Below are positions 1 to 7,597 of a stretch of DNA of 64,000 nucleotides, piece after piece (the stretch's first letter is position 1; each line of letters begins with the position of its first letter). The translations under genes were made by a program, and so were the position numbers. Below the pieces are notes generated by a model. That model saw only the letters and a list, made by a program, of their open reading frames with translations, did no database searches and had not been told where the DNA came from. Source of the DNA: Chloroflexota bacterium (GTDB taxonomy: Bacteria > Chloroflexota > Anaerolineae > Anaerolineales > UBA11579). The DNA lies in contig JABJGH010000035.1 of assembly GCA_018662365.1 (NCBI GenBank), positions 149,040 through 213,039 on the forward strand, in the 5' to 3' direction.

Positions 1-575
1 TTGCCCGCCACCATATTGGGGCTCAAGACATTGCGGCTAAATGGCAAGCTACATTTTGTGCAAACGCTTCCCCCGGCAATACCATATTCTCCAATCGGTT
101 TCGCCCCACCCTTTTTGCCTAAAAGTGCTGGGACTACAGCACCGCCCACCGCAAACAAACCAACGACTAGCAAGATCGGCACTATCAATTTTAATGTGCT
201 GGCCATGGCGTCTTCACCACTCAAAAAAGTATTTACTTTGTCATTAGACAGAAGTTCCGTACCATCCGCAAGAACCCCGATCGCATATATAGTATGAACA
301 CCGGGGCCAAAATTTCGGGTGTGAAATTGCAAGTTGAATGGTTTACTATCCAAATTGCCGATCAATTGGTCGTCGATATAAAACTGTACTTCCACTAGAG
401 AATCCGGGCCAGAAGCGCGAATTGAAAAGGTGCCTTGAATTTCTCCATTGAACCCGCCATAACCATTATCCCGCGATAGCCTGATACTGAAATCAGAATC
501 TTGAGCCAATGCAATGCTTGGGAAAAGAAGCAAAAAAATAAGGATGATGCTCACAAGAATAGTTTTTTGTTTCAT
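1..575 (-). CDS. Secreted/membrane Ig-like protein with C-terminal zinc-ribbon-like start, truncated by window edge
   Basis: The reading frame is open from an ATG at 573-575 (preceded by AAAGGA) to the left window edge, so the C-terminus is missing. The N-terminus is a clear signal peptide ending near ALAQD. About 95 residues follow that resemble a bacterial Ig-like domain (pattern VEVQFYIDDQLIG...GVHTIYAIGV). Next come a membrane segment (LIVPILLVVGLFAVGGAVV) and a CTKC pair, which could open a zinc ribbon. It sits 15 nt downstream of the ABC permease and is probably co-transcribed with it. Substrate and function are unknown; an extracellular binding or accessory role for the exporter is only an inference. 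Confidence 0.75.
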   Translation of the reverse strand, partial: MKQKTILVSIILIFLLLFPSIALAQDSDFSIRLSRDNGYGGFNGEIQGTFSIRASGPDSLVEVQFYIDDQLIGNLDSKPFNLQFHTRNFGPGVHTIYAIGVLADGTELLSNDKVNTFLSGEDAMASTLKLIVPILLVVGLFAVGGAVVPALLGKKGGAKPIGEYGIAGGSVCTKCSLPFSRNVLSPNMVAG

Positions 576-590
576 TTGATTTCCTTTCAA

Positions 591-1391
591 TTATTTCCAA
601 CGGGTAAGAATTGTTTCCCGCTGGAAAAGCTGAGTAGCAAAATATAACATTCCGGCGTCAAGGACCAGCAAGATCAATGCGATCCAGATAATCACCGTTT
701 CGTTTACAGTGACCAATCCAAAAGATTGGCCCATGAAAAGTGCCAAAAGGGGCAGGACTACCAAACTAGATAGCTGCTCTGCAATTCTCGGGTCGTTTAC
801 ACGGGAAGAGATCATCACCGCAATGCTCACGCCTGCCACAGACAATAAGGGACCAAGACCAAAAATAGCCAAAAGCCAAACAGGTTCAAGCAACTTTAGG
901 AACACCGCTGTAGAGGCAATGATCGAAGTGCCGACCATAAAGACAATATAAGACAACCAAGTAACGACCAACGCGGGTGTTACCGCCGCAAAAGCTTTCC
1001 CTGCTAATAATTCCAGGGTGGTTAGAGGCGTGGCAAGCAAAGGCTCTAAAGTGCGGGTCGTTTTTTCCCCGACAATACTATAGGAAGCAATCGTTACCGG
1101 GATGATAATTGGCATCATTAAAAAGAGAATAATAAACTGCGAGACCAAAAAGAATTGGGTACAGTCCGATCCGGTTAGCGAGCCACAGACGGCAGCAAAC
1201 TCACTGGGCATCTCTTCAGCCGCAGAGAATGCTTGGGCGATGTCCCCGCCGCCCTGGGTGCTGTATAAAATATACAGAGGAAGCACAGTAAACAAGATCG
1301 GCATAAAAGCCACTGCGAAGAGCACGATCTTGTTTTTGAAAACTTCCCCCCACTCTTTCTTCATAATTTCCCAAATTTTAGTTGTGTTCAT
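591..1391 (-). CDS. ABC-2 type transporter permease
   Basis: Integral membrane subunit of an ABC exporter, about 266 residues with six hydrophobic segments. It has the ABC-2 hallmark stretch EKTTRTLEPLLATPL after the second membrane region. I chose the ATG at 1391 because GGAGAA lies 7 nt upstream; a longer reading from 1418 would run further into the ATPase gene. With this start it overlaps the end of the ATPase gene by 14 nt, indicating translational coupling. The Cys-containing extracellular loop (AAVCGSLTGSDCTQ) could form a disulfide. The exported substrate cannot be deduced. Confidence 0.88.
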   Translation of the reverse strand: MNTTKIWEIMKKEWGEVFKNKIVLFAVAFMPILFTVLPLYILYSTQGGGDIAQAFSAAEEMPSEFAAVCGSLTGSDCTQFFLVSQFIILFLMMPIIIPVTIASYSIVGEKTTRTLEPLLATPLTTLELLAGKAFAAVTPALVVTWLSYIVFMVGTSIIASTAVFLKLLEPVWLLAIFGLGPLLSVAGVSIAVMISSRVNDPRIAEQLSSLVVLPLLALFMGQSFGLVTVNETVIIWIALILLVLDAGMLYFATQLFQRETILTRWK

Positions 1392-2325
1392 TATTATTCT
1401 CCGAATTTGAAGACGCATTCACGAAGTGGAGGTAGACATCTTCAAGCTTGCGCCGCAGCTCCCCTACAAAGCGGATCTCTGCGCCCTGCTCGACCAATAC
1501 GCGGATCAATTCAGGGTTATGAATTTCTGGATCGTCTAAGGTAACGATCAGTTTTCCTTCGGCAAGTTTTGCTTCCTGCACAAACTCTTTTGCCTCAACC
1601 ACGCCCCTAAACTTCTCGTTTGCTTCGGCCAAATGGAAAACGACTGTGCGCCCGTAAAGTTGTCTCCGCAAATTGGCCGGAGAATCTAGTGCAAGCAGGT
1701 GAGATTTGAATACCGCGATTCGGTCGCAAAGCCGGTCCGCTTCATTCAGGTTATGGGTGCAGATCACGATTGTTCGGCCCGCATGTCTTAGCTCCTGAAT
1801 AAATTCTCGCACTAGCAAGGAGGCTTCAGGATCAAGACCACTGGTGGGTTCATCTAAGAACAGCACCTGTGGCTCATGAAGCAGAGCCCTTGCTATCGCT
1901 AGCTTTTGCTTCATCCCTTTTGAGAACTTGCCAACTTCTTCCTTGCGGCGATCCCAAAGCCCTAACATGCGCAAATATTTCTCAATTTGACCAGGCACAT
2001 CTTTAACTTCATACATGCTCGCAAAGAAGGCTAGGTTTCGTTCTGCGCTCAGGCGATCATACATACCTGGTGCCTCGGTCAAGATGCCAATATTCTTTCG
2101 AATATCATAATCATTCTTTCCGACTTCAAAGCCAGCCACAAAAGCTTCCCCCCCAGTTGGGCCGATTAAAGAACTCAACATTCGGATCGTGGTGGTTTTT
2201 CCGGCACCATTCGGCCCCAGCAGGCCAAATACTTCACCAGCGGGGATCAAGATGCTAAGCTTGTCTACGGCGAGATTATCGCCAAAACTTTTACTAAGGT
2301 TATTTGTAACAATCATTTCAGTCAT
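1378..2325 (-). CDS. ABC transporter ATP-binding protein
   Basis: Cytoplasmic ATPase of the exporter, about 315 residues. Visible motifs are Walker A GPNGAGKTT, signature FSKGMKQKL, Walker B VLFLDEPTSGLDP and the H-loop CTHNL. The C-terminal 90 residues form the accessory domain usual for multidrug/Nod-type exporters. The ATG at 2325 overlaps the stop of the upstream protease gene (ATGACTGA), giving coupled translation; a second ATG at 2316 is a possible alternative. Together with the permease at 591 it makes a complete two-gene exporter; a heterologous substrate cannot be assigned. Confidence 0.93.
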   Translation of the reverse strand: MTEMIVTNNLSKSFGDNLAVDKLSILIPAGEVFGLLGPNGAGKTTTIRMLSSLIGPTGGEAFVAGFEVGKNDYDIRKNIGILTEAPGMYDRLSAERNLAFFASMYEVKDVPGQIEKYLRMLGLWDRRKEEVGKFSKGMKQKLAIARALLHEPQVLFLDEPTSGLDPEASLLVREFIQELRHAGRTIVICTHNLNEADRLCDRIAVFKSHLLALDSPANLRRQLYGRTVVFHLAEANEKFRGVVEAKEFVQEAKLAEGKLIVTLDDPEIHNPELIRVLVEQGAEIRFVGELRRKLEDVYLHFVNASSNSENNNEHN

Positions 2326-3277
2326 ATCGGCTATCATCCAAATTTTCAGTAGTGATATTCACCTCTTGAGGTGTTGATAAAACAGGTTCAGGTGGAGCAG
2401 GATTGTCAATCATCTTTTCCTCGGGATCAGGATCCCCTTTTTGAAGCAGATAGATTATTCCTATGCTGAGCAGGGCGATCACAAAAAGCAGCAACTCTGT
2501 AACATATGGACCCCAAGCGACCACGCTATAAACGGCCACCGCATTGGTTAGTGTATGCCAAAGAATGGAGGCCAGGAACCAAAGAATATTTTTCTTCCTA
2601 AAGGCATTCAAAACCAATAGGCTCATTGCGAGATGAATGATAATCGCATTTACTCGCTCAATGCTTCCTAGCAGCATCTCGTACCAGGGCGCATTCCAAT
2701 ACACAGCGATCTGCCTCGCTGTTGCCTCCATGGCCTCCGGGGACACAAGAGCGGAAAGTTGTTCCGGCGAGGAATCCTTTAGCACCACCATTTGCAAGAA
2801 AATATAGAGTGCCCAAGCCCCGAAAAACATCGATTCAAAGCCACCGTGTCCAGCACCCAACATTAGCCCCTCAGACCATTTGCGAGTCTTTGGCAAAAAG
2901 CGAGCATAGACCAGATACCTTCCGGTCTCTTCAAACACACCGGCTGCCAGCCCCAGTAAAACGCCTGTCCAAACAAGCGACATCCCCGTTGAGTTTGTAG
3001 ATAAGCCAAGGTTTTCCATAATAGGGTTCAATACCCAGGCATTGAAGACGATATGGAGAATAAAAGTGATTCCCCAGGTGACCGCTCCCACTGCGTACGT
3101 ATTCCAGTCTGCGCCTAGCTTTCGTGCAATATAGATCCCTAACCCGATGGGTAGAATGATCATCAGCAGTGCATTTAGGAAGGGGGGAAATGTGCCGGGG
3201 TTTGAGAACAAAAACACGACGACCCAGCCAACAACGATCAAGGCGATTCCCGTAATAATAATTCTTGAAGTTTTCAT
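2318..3277 (-). CDS. YhfC-family intramembrane metalloprotease-like protein
   Basis: A polytopic membrane protein of about 319 residues with roughly eight hydrophobic segments. It carries the pattern expected for the YhfC/CPBP-related membrane proteases: EETGRYL, then GHGGFESMFFGAW, then a late HLAMSLL and WHTLTNA, so paired acidic residues and histidines sit in or near the membrane. The C-terminal 50 residues are soluble and Pro/Glu rich. The start at 3277 follows GGAAG at proper spacing; the 14-bp parS-like palindrome core lies just upstream. It overlaps the ABC ATPase start and probably shares its transcript. The substrate is unknown. Confidence 0.8.
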   Translation of the reverse strand: MKTSRIIITGIALIVVGWVVVFLFSNPGTFPPFLNALLMIILPIGLGIYIARKLGADWNTYAVGAVTWGITFILHIVFNAWVLNPIMENLGLSTNSTGMSLVWTGVLLGLAAGVFEETGRYLVYARFLPKTRKWSEGLMLGAGHGGFESMFFGAWALYIFLQMVVLKDSSPEQLSALVSPEAMEATARQIAVYWNAPWYEMLLGSIERVNAIIIHLAMSLLVLNAFRKKNILWFLASILWHTLTNAVAVYSVVAWGPYVTELLLFVIALLSIGIIYLLQKGDPDPEEKMIDNPAPPEPVLSTPQEVNITTENLDDSRYD

Positions 3278-3290
3278 TTTTTGCTTCCAA

Positions 3291-3306
3291 TGTTTCACAT
3301 GAAACA
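3291..3306. other. parS-like site (one mismatch)
   Basis: TGTTTCACATGAAACA differs at one central base from the ParB-binding consensus TGTTTCACGTGAAACA. It lies in the leader of the YhfC-like gene, 74 bp from the exact-consensus site, start to start. The pairing of two such sites supports a genuine parS cluster rather than a chance palindrome. Confidence 0.7.
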
Positions 3307-3358
3307 ATTTGGGGGGTTTAATCATTGAGCAGACATTATACGGCTAAACCAATAAAAA

Positions 3359-3386
3359 AAAGGATGTTTCACGTGAAACATCCTTT
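3359..3386 (-). other. Perfect parS consensus embedded in a 28-bp palindrome that also reads as a terminator
   Basis: Positions 3365-3380 are exactly TGTTTCACGTGAAACA, the parS consensus bound by ParB. The symmetry extends to 28 bp (3359-3386). On the minus strand the palindrome is followed by a run of T (3359-3354 region), so transcripts of the paralog gene ending at 3409 would meet a 14-bp stem plus U-tract. It may therefore serve as both centromere site and intrinsic terminator. Confidence 0.8.
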
Positions 3387-3408
3387 GGAATACCAAGAAT
3401 GTTTCGGC

Positions 3409-3927
3409 CTATTGGCGACTGCGTAACCTTGCCACGACAAAAAAGCCAGCGAGGGTAACCAGAATGGTTGGAATGGTGACGAAGAAGGGGAGCGCTTCGC
3501 TAAATTCATCTCCTGTGAGGAAGAAAACGATGGATCCCACAGCCAGGACCACTGCCATTACGATGCCCATCATTACAAGGGTTGTTTGTGAGGAGTTGGC
3601 GCCGTATTGGGTGCGATAGGGGTCCATCCCTGGGGGGAGAGACGAGTCTCTCCGGCGCGCATCTCTTCGGCGTTTGAAGCGAATGCGGGTGTCGTCTAGT
3701 TTTTCAACCAACTCCCAGCCCGCCAGAGATTCTTCTGCGAGTAAACCCTGAAACACTTCCGGTTTTCTGAATACTGGGCTTGTGGAGCGCACGATTTTAA
3801 ATTCCCAGTCTTTCTCCAGATCTTCAGATTTATAACTTGTCATTTCTTCTTCCTCTTGGTAAAGTTTTTTTCTTTGTTCTTCTGCTGCGTGGATGGCAAT
3901 AAAAGCGCCATGTGGAAAATGAGTCAT
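3409..3927 (-). CDS. Membrane-anchored protein, paralog of 3940-4338 (DUF4177-like domain)
   Basis: The product has 172 residues. Residues 1-28 contain HAAEEQRKKLYQEEEE, highly charged. Residues 35-85 form a small domain ending in AGWELVEKLDDTRIRFKR, which recalls the DUF4177 pattern (GWELV). After a basic linker come two C-terminal membrane segments. The start at 3927 has AGGAA upstream. An internal ATG at residue 29 also follows a purine-rich stretch, but the N-terminus is conserved in the paralog, so the longer form is preferred. Function unknown; it sits in an operon with a slipin and a GntR regulator. Confidence 0.75.
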   Translation of the reverse strand: MTHFPHGAFIAIHAAEEQRKKLYQEEEEMTSYKSEDLEKDWEFKIVRSTSPVFRKPEVFQGLLAEESLAGWELVEKLDDTRIRFKRRRDARRRDSSLPPGMDPYRTQYGANSSQTTLVMMGIVMAVVLAVGSIVFFLTGDEFSEALPFFVTIPTILVTLAGFFVVARLRSRQ

Positions 3928-3939
3928 TGGGGTTCCTGT

Positions 3940-4338
3940 TTAGCCCAGAAGGCTAACGAGCAGGGCGACGGTCCCCCCAACGAGAGCAAGTATGCCCAGA
4001 ACTACAGCCGCCACTCCGCTATCCGACATGCCAAATTTGGTGCGGTAGGGGTCAATTTGTGAGGGAAGCAAGTTGTCCTTTTTCTGCGCACTGATCGGGC
4101 GTTTGAAACGAATTCGGTTATCATCAAACTTCTCTACCATCACCCACCCCGCCATGTTTTCTTCTGCCTTGAGTTGTTCGATTACATCTCTGTTCTTGAA
4201 TTTTCCAGTCGAGGAGCGCATGATCTTGAATTCAAAATCTTCAGCTAATTCTTGACGTGTGTACGCTGTCATCTCTTCTTCCTCTTCATGTTTTTTCTTT
4301 TGTTCTTGGGCTGCGTGAGTAGCATGAGCGCCATGCAT
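3940..4338 (-). CDS. Membrane-anchored protein, shorter paralog (DUF4177-like domain)
   Basis: The product has 132 residues with the same order as the downstream paralog: charged N-terminus with HAAQEQKKKHEEEEE, domain ending AGWVMVEKFDDNRIRFKR, the shared phrase LPSQIDPYRTKFG, then one C-terminal membrane segment instead of two. The start at 4338 follows GGAG. The two genes are 12 nt apart and clearly arose by tandem duplication. The conserved glutamate-rich stretch just before MT(A/S)Y could be coiled. No enzyme motif is visible, and a structural or membrane-stress role with the slipin is only a guess. Confidence 0.75.
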   Translation of the reverse strand: MHGAHATHAAQEQKKKHEEEEEMTAYTRQELAEDFEFKIMRSSTGKFKNRDVIEQLKAEENMAGWVMVEKFDDNRIRFKRPISAQKKDNLLPSQIDPYRTKFGMSDSGVAAVVLGILALVGGTVALLVSLLG

Positions 4339-4359
4339 TTTGTGCTCCGTTACTGAGTA

Positions 4360-5319
4360 TTATTCTTCAGTTTCATTCTCTAAGTTCTGTTGGCCCATTG
4401 CGATCACACCGCTTAAGCCGCCCAGATTCATTGTGTCTAAAGCGCTGCTGGGCACGATCACCATCGCCCCTCGTTCTTTGAGGCCTTCAAATAGCATATT
4501 CATTGCCCTAAGATGTAACGCGGTCGGGTTGGTCTTATAGGCTATGGAGGCTTGAGCGAAGGAGTCGGCGATCTGCATTTCCGATTCGCCTAAAATCACC
4601 CTGGCCTGTCTTTCGCGCTCTGCCTGGGCTTGTCGTGACATGGCATCTTCCAGTTCTTGAGGAATAACGACATCTCGAATTTCCACAGATTGAACGCTCA
4701 CGCCCCAAGGGGTTGTGCGTTCATCGATAATTTTTTGCAGTTCTTCGTCCATCTTTGCACGTCCTACCAAAATATCTGCCAGGGCTAAGGAGCCGATTAC
4801 TTCGCGTAATGCGGTCTGAGAGGCCCAAGTGATCGCTGCCTGATAGCTTTCTACTTCTAATGCGGCCTTCTCGGCGTCCCACACCACCCAGAAGAGTACT
4901 GCATCGACATCTACAGGCACTGTGTCTTTTGTAAGTGTTTTTTCTGCGCTGAAGGCAGAAACCATTACGCGGTGGTCGATCCATTCTGTGATCATATCTA
5001 CAACGGGTATCATCCAAAAGATTCCCGGGCCATACAGGCCGCGGAATTTTCCGAAGCGCAACACGACCCCTTTTTCCCATTGCTTTGCGATTTTAAGTCC
5101 GAACAACACATATAACGCTAGGAACAGAGTGATAAAGAAAAAGGACCACAAGATCCAGGGAGCTGTCCCGTTTTCTGAAAAATAAACTGTTCCCACAGTA
5201 TTTATTGTGATTAATATGGCAAAAAACAAGCCCGCAATGCCGTTGATATGCTGTTTATCGTCTTTTTTGGTTCTGCTGGTCATTTTCTTTCCAAAGTTAT
5301 AAAAGGAATTGTTTTTCAT
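4360..5319 (-). CDS. Slipin / stomatin-like SPFH (band 7) membrane protein
   Basis: The product has 319 residues with two N-terminal membrane segments (about 28-48 and 54-77). The SPFH domain follows, beginning EKGVVLRFGKFRGLYGPGIFWMIPVVD and containing SVEIRDVVIPQELEDAMSRQAQAERERQARVI, a signature of slipins. The C-terminal tail carries the usual Ala-rich helix. Slipins scaffold membrane microdomains and are often paired with an NfeD-type protease; no NfeD gene is visible here. The start at 5319 follows GGAG at 8 nt. The gene lies 25 nt after the GntR regulator, so it is probably under that regulator's promoter. Confidence 0.9.
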   Translation of the reverse strand: MKNNSFYNFGKKMTSRTKKDDKQHINGIAGLFFAILITINTVGTVYFSENGTAPWILWSFFFITLFLALYVLFGLKIAKQWEKGVVLRFGKFRGLYGPGIFWMIPVVDMITEWIDHRVMVSAFSAEKTLTKDTVPVDVDAVLFWVVWDAEKAALEVESYQAAITWASQTALREVIGSLALADILVGRAKMDEELQKIIDERTTPWGVSVQSVEIRDVVIPQELEDAMSRQAQAERERQARVILGESEMQIADSFAQASIAYKTNPTALHLRAMNMLFEGLKERGAMVIVPSSALDTMNLGGLSGVIAMGQQNLENETEE

Positions 5320-5344
5320 TGTTTTCTCCGTAAAGTTTTATTTT

Positions 5345-5749
5345 TTAAGGCGTCGGTGGTGAGCCATCTTTTTTCCATTGATTAAGCTTCTTTTTCACAA
5401 GCTTTTCAATTTCTTCGGGGCTTGCACCTAGGCGATTGGTTTCAACCAGGTAATATTCTGTCAGGCGGGCAAGGTCTTTATTTCTTTGTTCTTTGGTCAC
5501 TTTTTCCGAGATGGGCTCCAGGATGAATGTGCCTCGTCCATGTTGGGTAGAAATGATGCTTTCTTCATCTAAGATGCGATATGCTCTTGCCACTGTGTTG
5601 AAGTTGACCCGTAGGTCTGCTGCCAATTGACGAACAGTGGGGAGTTGATCCCCGGGCTTGAGTTCTCCAGAAGAGATCTTGCGCTTGATCTGATCAGTCA
5701 ATTGAACATAAATGGGTACGTGCGATGTAAAATTTATTTCAATATTCAT
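5345..5749 (-). CDS. GntR-family transcriptional regulator (YtrA type)
   Basis: The product has 134 residues. The winged helix-turn-helix is near residues 10-75 (PIYVQLTDQIKRKI, DQLPTVRQLAADLRVNFNTVARAYRIL, GRGTFI). A short C-terminal helical dimerisation region replaces a large ligand-binding domain, as in the YtrA subfamily. Such regulators usually repress a nearby membrane-stress or ABC-transport operon that includes their own gene. Here it is first in a minus-strand operon with the slipin and the two paralogs, behind a strong promoter with repeated ATTGTAT boxes. The start at 5749 has AGGA upstream. Confidence 0.92.
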   Translation of the reverse strand: MNIEINFTSHVPIYVQLTDQIKRKISSGELKPGDQLPTVRQLAADLRVNFNTVARAYRILDEESIISTQHGRGTFILEPISEKVTKEQRNKDLARLTEYYLVETNRLGASPEEIEKLVKKKLNQWKKDGSPPTP

Positions 5750-5795
5750 AGTCCTATTCTTATTTCTGATTAGTCAATAAGGCCTGCTGTGTACG

Positions 5796-5835
5796 ATTGT
5801 ATTTATGTATCATTGTATCATTGATTGAATTGTAT
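5796..5835. repeat. Three ATTGTAT boxes at 16-17 bp spacing, possible GntR operator
   Basis: ATTGTAT occurs at 5796, 5812 and 5829, in phase at 16 and 17 bp. The last copy contains the minus-strand -10 box and the other two lie downstream of the predicted transcription start, where a repressor would act. Autoregulation by the adjacent YtrA-type regulator is an inference. Confidence 0.45.
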
Positions 5836-5857
5836 ACTGTTTTGGCTAAAGAGTCAA
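5829..5857 (-). promoter_or_regulatory. Sigma70-type promoter of the GntR operon
   Basis: On the minus strand, TTGACT (5857-5852) and TACAAT (5834-5829) are separated by 17 bp. Transcription would start near 5822, about 70 nt before the regulator start codon. Confidence 0.75.
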
Positions 5858-6010
5858 GAGCTACCACACGGAGTTTCTGGAACTTGTTTATTGTAAACAT
5901 TCCACTTTCGACTGCGTTGGCAAATACACCGTTTCTCAGCCTTAAGATAGCGTGGTAAAATCTCATTTACCTAGAAACCTAAGAAAAAACAGCTATTTTG
6001 GAGGCTGATG

Positions 6011-6913
6011 ATGGCAAAAGAAGAAAACGGAAAAGAGATGGCAAGCTATAAATTGAAGGCTGGTTTAGCCCAAATGCTAAAGGGCGGCGTGATCATGGAT
6101 GTGGTCGATGCGGATCAAGCAAAGATCGCCGAAGATGCTGGGGCCGTAGCTGTGATGGCCTTAGAGCGCGTCCCCGCAGATATTCGTGCAGATGGTGGCG
6201 TGGCTCGCATGAGTGACCCCGATATGATCGAAAAGATCATGGCGATGGTCAGTATCCCTGTAATGGCAAAAGTTCGCATTGGTCATTTTGTGGAAGCGCA
6301 GATTTTAGAATCGATTGGCATCGACTATATTGATGAATCTGAAGTGCTTACTCCTGCAGATGAAGCCCATCATGTCAATAAGCATAAATTCAAAGTCCCC
6401 TTTGTATGTGGCTGTCTTAACTTAGGCGAGGCCTTACGCCGCATCAATGAAGGTGCCGCAATGATCCGCACTAAAGGTGAAGCTGGAACAGGCGATGTTG
6501 TGGAAGCAGTACGCCATGCCCGCACAGTATTCGGTGCCATTCGACAACTGCAAACCATGGCAGAAGAAGAAGTCTATGCCTATGCTAAAGAAATTCGTGC
6601 GCCCTATCACTTGGTCAATGAAGTCAAAGAACTTGGACGTCTCCCAGTGGTCAATTTTGCCGCTGGTGGCATTGCTACCCCTGCCGATGCCGCTTTAATG
6701 ATGCAGCTAGGTGTGGACGGTGTTTTTGTCGGATCCGGCATATTCAAGTCTGGTGATCCCGCAAGCCGCGCTGCTGCGATCGTAAAAGCAACGACCCATT
6801 TCAATAACCCCGAAATCTTGGCTGATGTGAGCCGCAACCTAGGTGAAGCGATGGTCGGACGCCAAATTTCTAGTATGTCTGACGATGAAAAACTAGCTGA
6901 TCGCGGCTGGTAG
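6011..6913 (+). CDS. pdxS: Pyridoxal 5'-phosphate synthase subunit PdxS
   Basis: This is the synthase subunit of the DXP-independent vitamin B6 pathway, which makes PLP from ribose 5-phosphate, glyceraldehyde 3-phosphate and ammonia. The 300-residue TIM barrel is full length. Family motifs are visible: [20 protein letters not shown] near the N-terminus, [13 protein letters not shown] with the catalytic lysine, the [11 protein letters not shown] phosphate region and [11 protein letters not shown] chose the ATG at 6011, 6 nt after GGAGG (6000-6004); an ATG at 6008 is too close to that site. pdxT follows 6 nt later and supplies ammonia. Confidence 0.97.
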   Translation: MAKEENGKEMASYKLKAGLAQMLKGGVIMDVVDADQAKIAEDAGAVAVMALERVPADIRADGGVARMSDPDMIEKIMAMVSIPVMAKVRIGHFVEAQILESIGIDYIDESEVLTPADEAHHVNKHKFKVPFVCGCLNLGEALRRINEGAAMIRTKGEAGTGDVVEAVRHARTVFGAIRQLQTMAEEEVYAYAKEIRAPYHLVNEVKELGRLPVVNFAAGGIATPADAALMMQLGVDGVFVGSGIFKSGDPASRAAAIVKATTHFNNPEILADVSRNLGEAMVGRQISSMSDDEKLADRGW

Positions 6914-6919
6914 CCATCT

Positions 6920-7513
6920 ATGATCGTAGGTGTTTTAGCCATTCAAGGCGATTTTGGCGAACATATTAAGATGCTTCAGGGTCTTGGTGTTGAAACCCGC
7001 GAGGTGCGTTTACCCGAAGAATTGGAAAACCTCGATGGTTTGATCATTCCTGGAGGCGAATCAACCACGATTGGAAAACTTGCTAAAGAATATAAAATGA
7101 TCGAACCTCTTCGGAAATTCGGAGAGGAAAAAGCGGTTTGGGGGACTTGCGCGGGGGCGATATTTCTCTCAAAAGACGCCACCCGAGTGAAAACCGGCCA
7201 GCCACTCCTAAAATTGATGGATATCACCATTCAACGCAATGCTTTTGGCCGCCAAGTGAATAGCTTTGAAGTCGGCCTAGATGTACCAGCCCTTTCCGCC
7301 GTAAGCGAGGAAAACCCGCCCTTTGACAGCGTGTTCATTCGGGCACCCCTAATCGAATCGGTAGATGCAGAGGACGTCGAAATCTTATCCTCCCTTGAAG
7401 ATGGCACGATCGTAGCTGCCAAGCAGGGCAATTTATTAGCCACCTCATTTCATCCTGAACTCAATGATGATGATCGCTTTCATCGGTTGTTTTTAACAAT
7501 GATCAAAAAATGA
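6920..7513 (+). CDS. pdxT: Pyridoxal 5'-phosphate synthase glutaminase subunit PdxT
   Basis: Class I glutaminase that hydrolyses glutamine and channels ammonia into PdxS. The product has 197 residues, the normal length. It shows GGESTTIGK, the nucleophile cysteine in GTCAGAIFLS and the His/Glu pair in SFHPELNDD near the C-terminus, so the Cys-His-Glu triad is complete. It lies 6 nt after pdxS. The ribosome-binding site is weak, which suggests translational coupling. A strong terminator follows at 7522. Confidence 0.97.
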   Translation: MIVGVLAIQGDFGEHIKMLQGLGVETREVRLPEELENLDGLIIPGGESTTIGKLAKEYKMIEPLRKFGEEKAVWGTCAGAIFLSKDATRVKTGQPLLKLMDITIQRNAFGRQVNSFEVGLDVPALSAVSEENPPFDSVFIRAPLIESVDAEDVEILSSLEDGTIVAAKQGNLLATSFHPELNDDDRFHRLFLTMIKK

Positions 7514-7521
7514 ACCAAATA

Positions 7522-7550
7522 AAAAGCCCCAGACTTTCGGGGGCTTTTAT
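7522..7550 (+). terminator. Intrinsic terminator after pdxST
   Basis: AAAAGCCCC and GGGGCTTTT form the stem around an 8-nt loop, followed by T-rich sequence. It is nearly symmetrical and could work in both directions. Confidence 0.85.
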
Positions 7551-7597
7551 AATTCTCTAACCAAATTCTCCCATTTTTAACGTAAAATATTAATACT

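Noticed and set aside
5760-5966. 68-residue frame on the minus strand upstream of the GntR gene
   Set aside because: It covers the strong promoter and repeated boxes, lacks a ribosome-binding site and shows no family feature.
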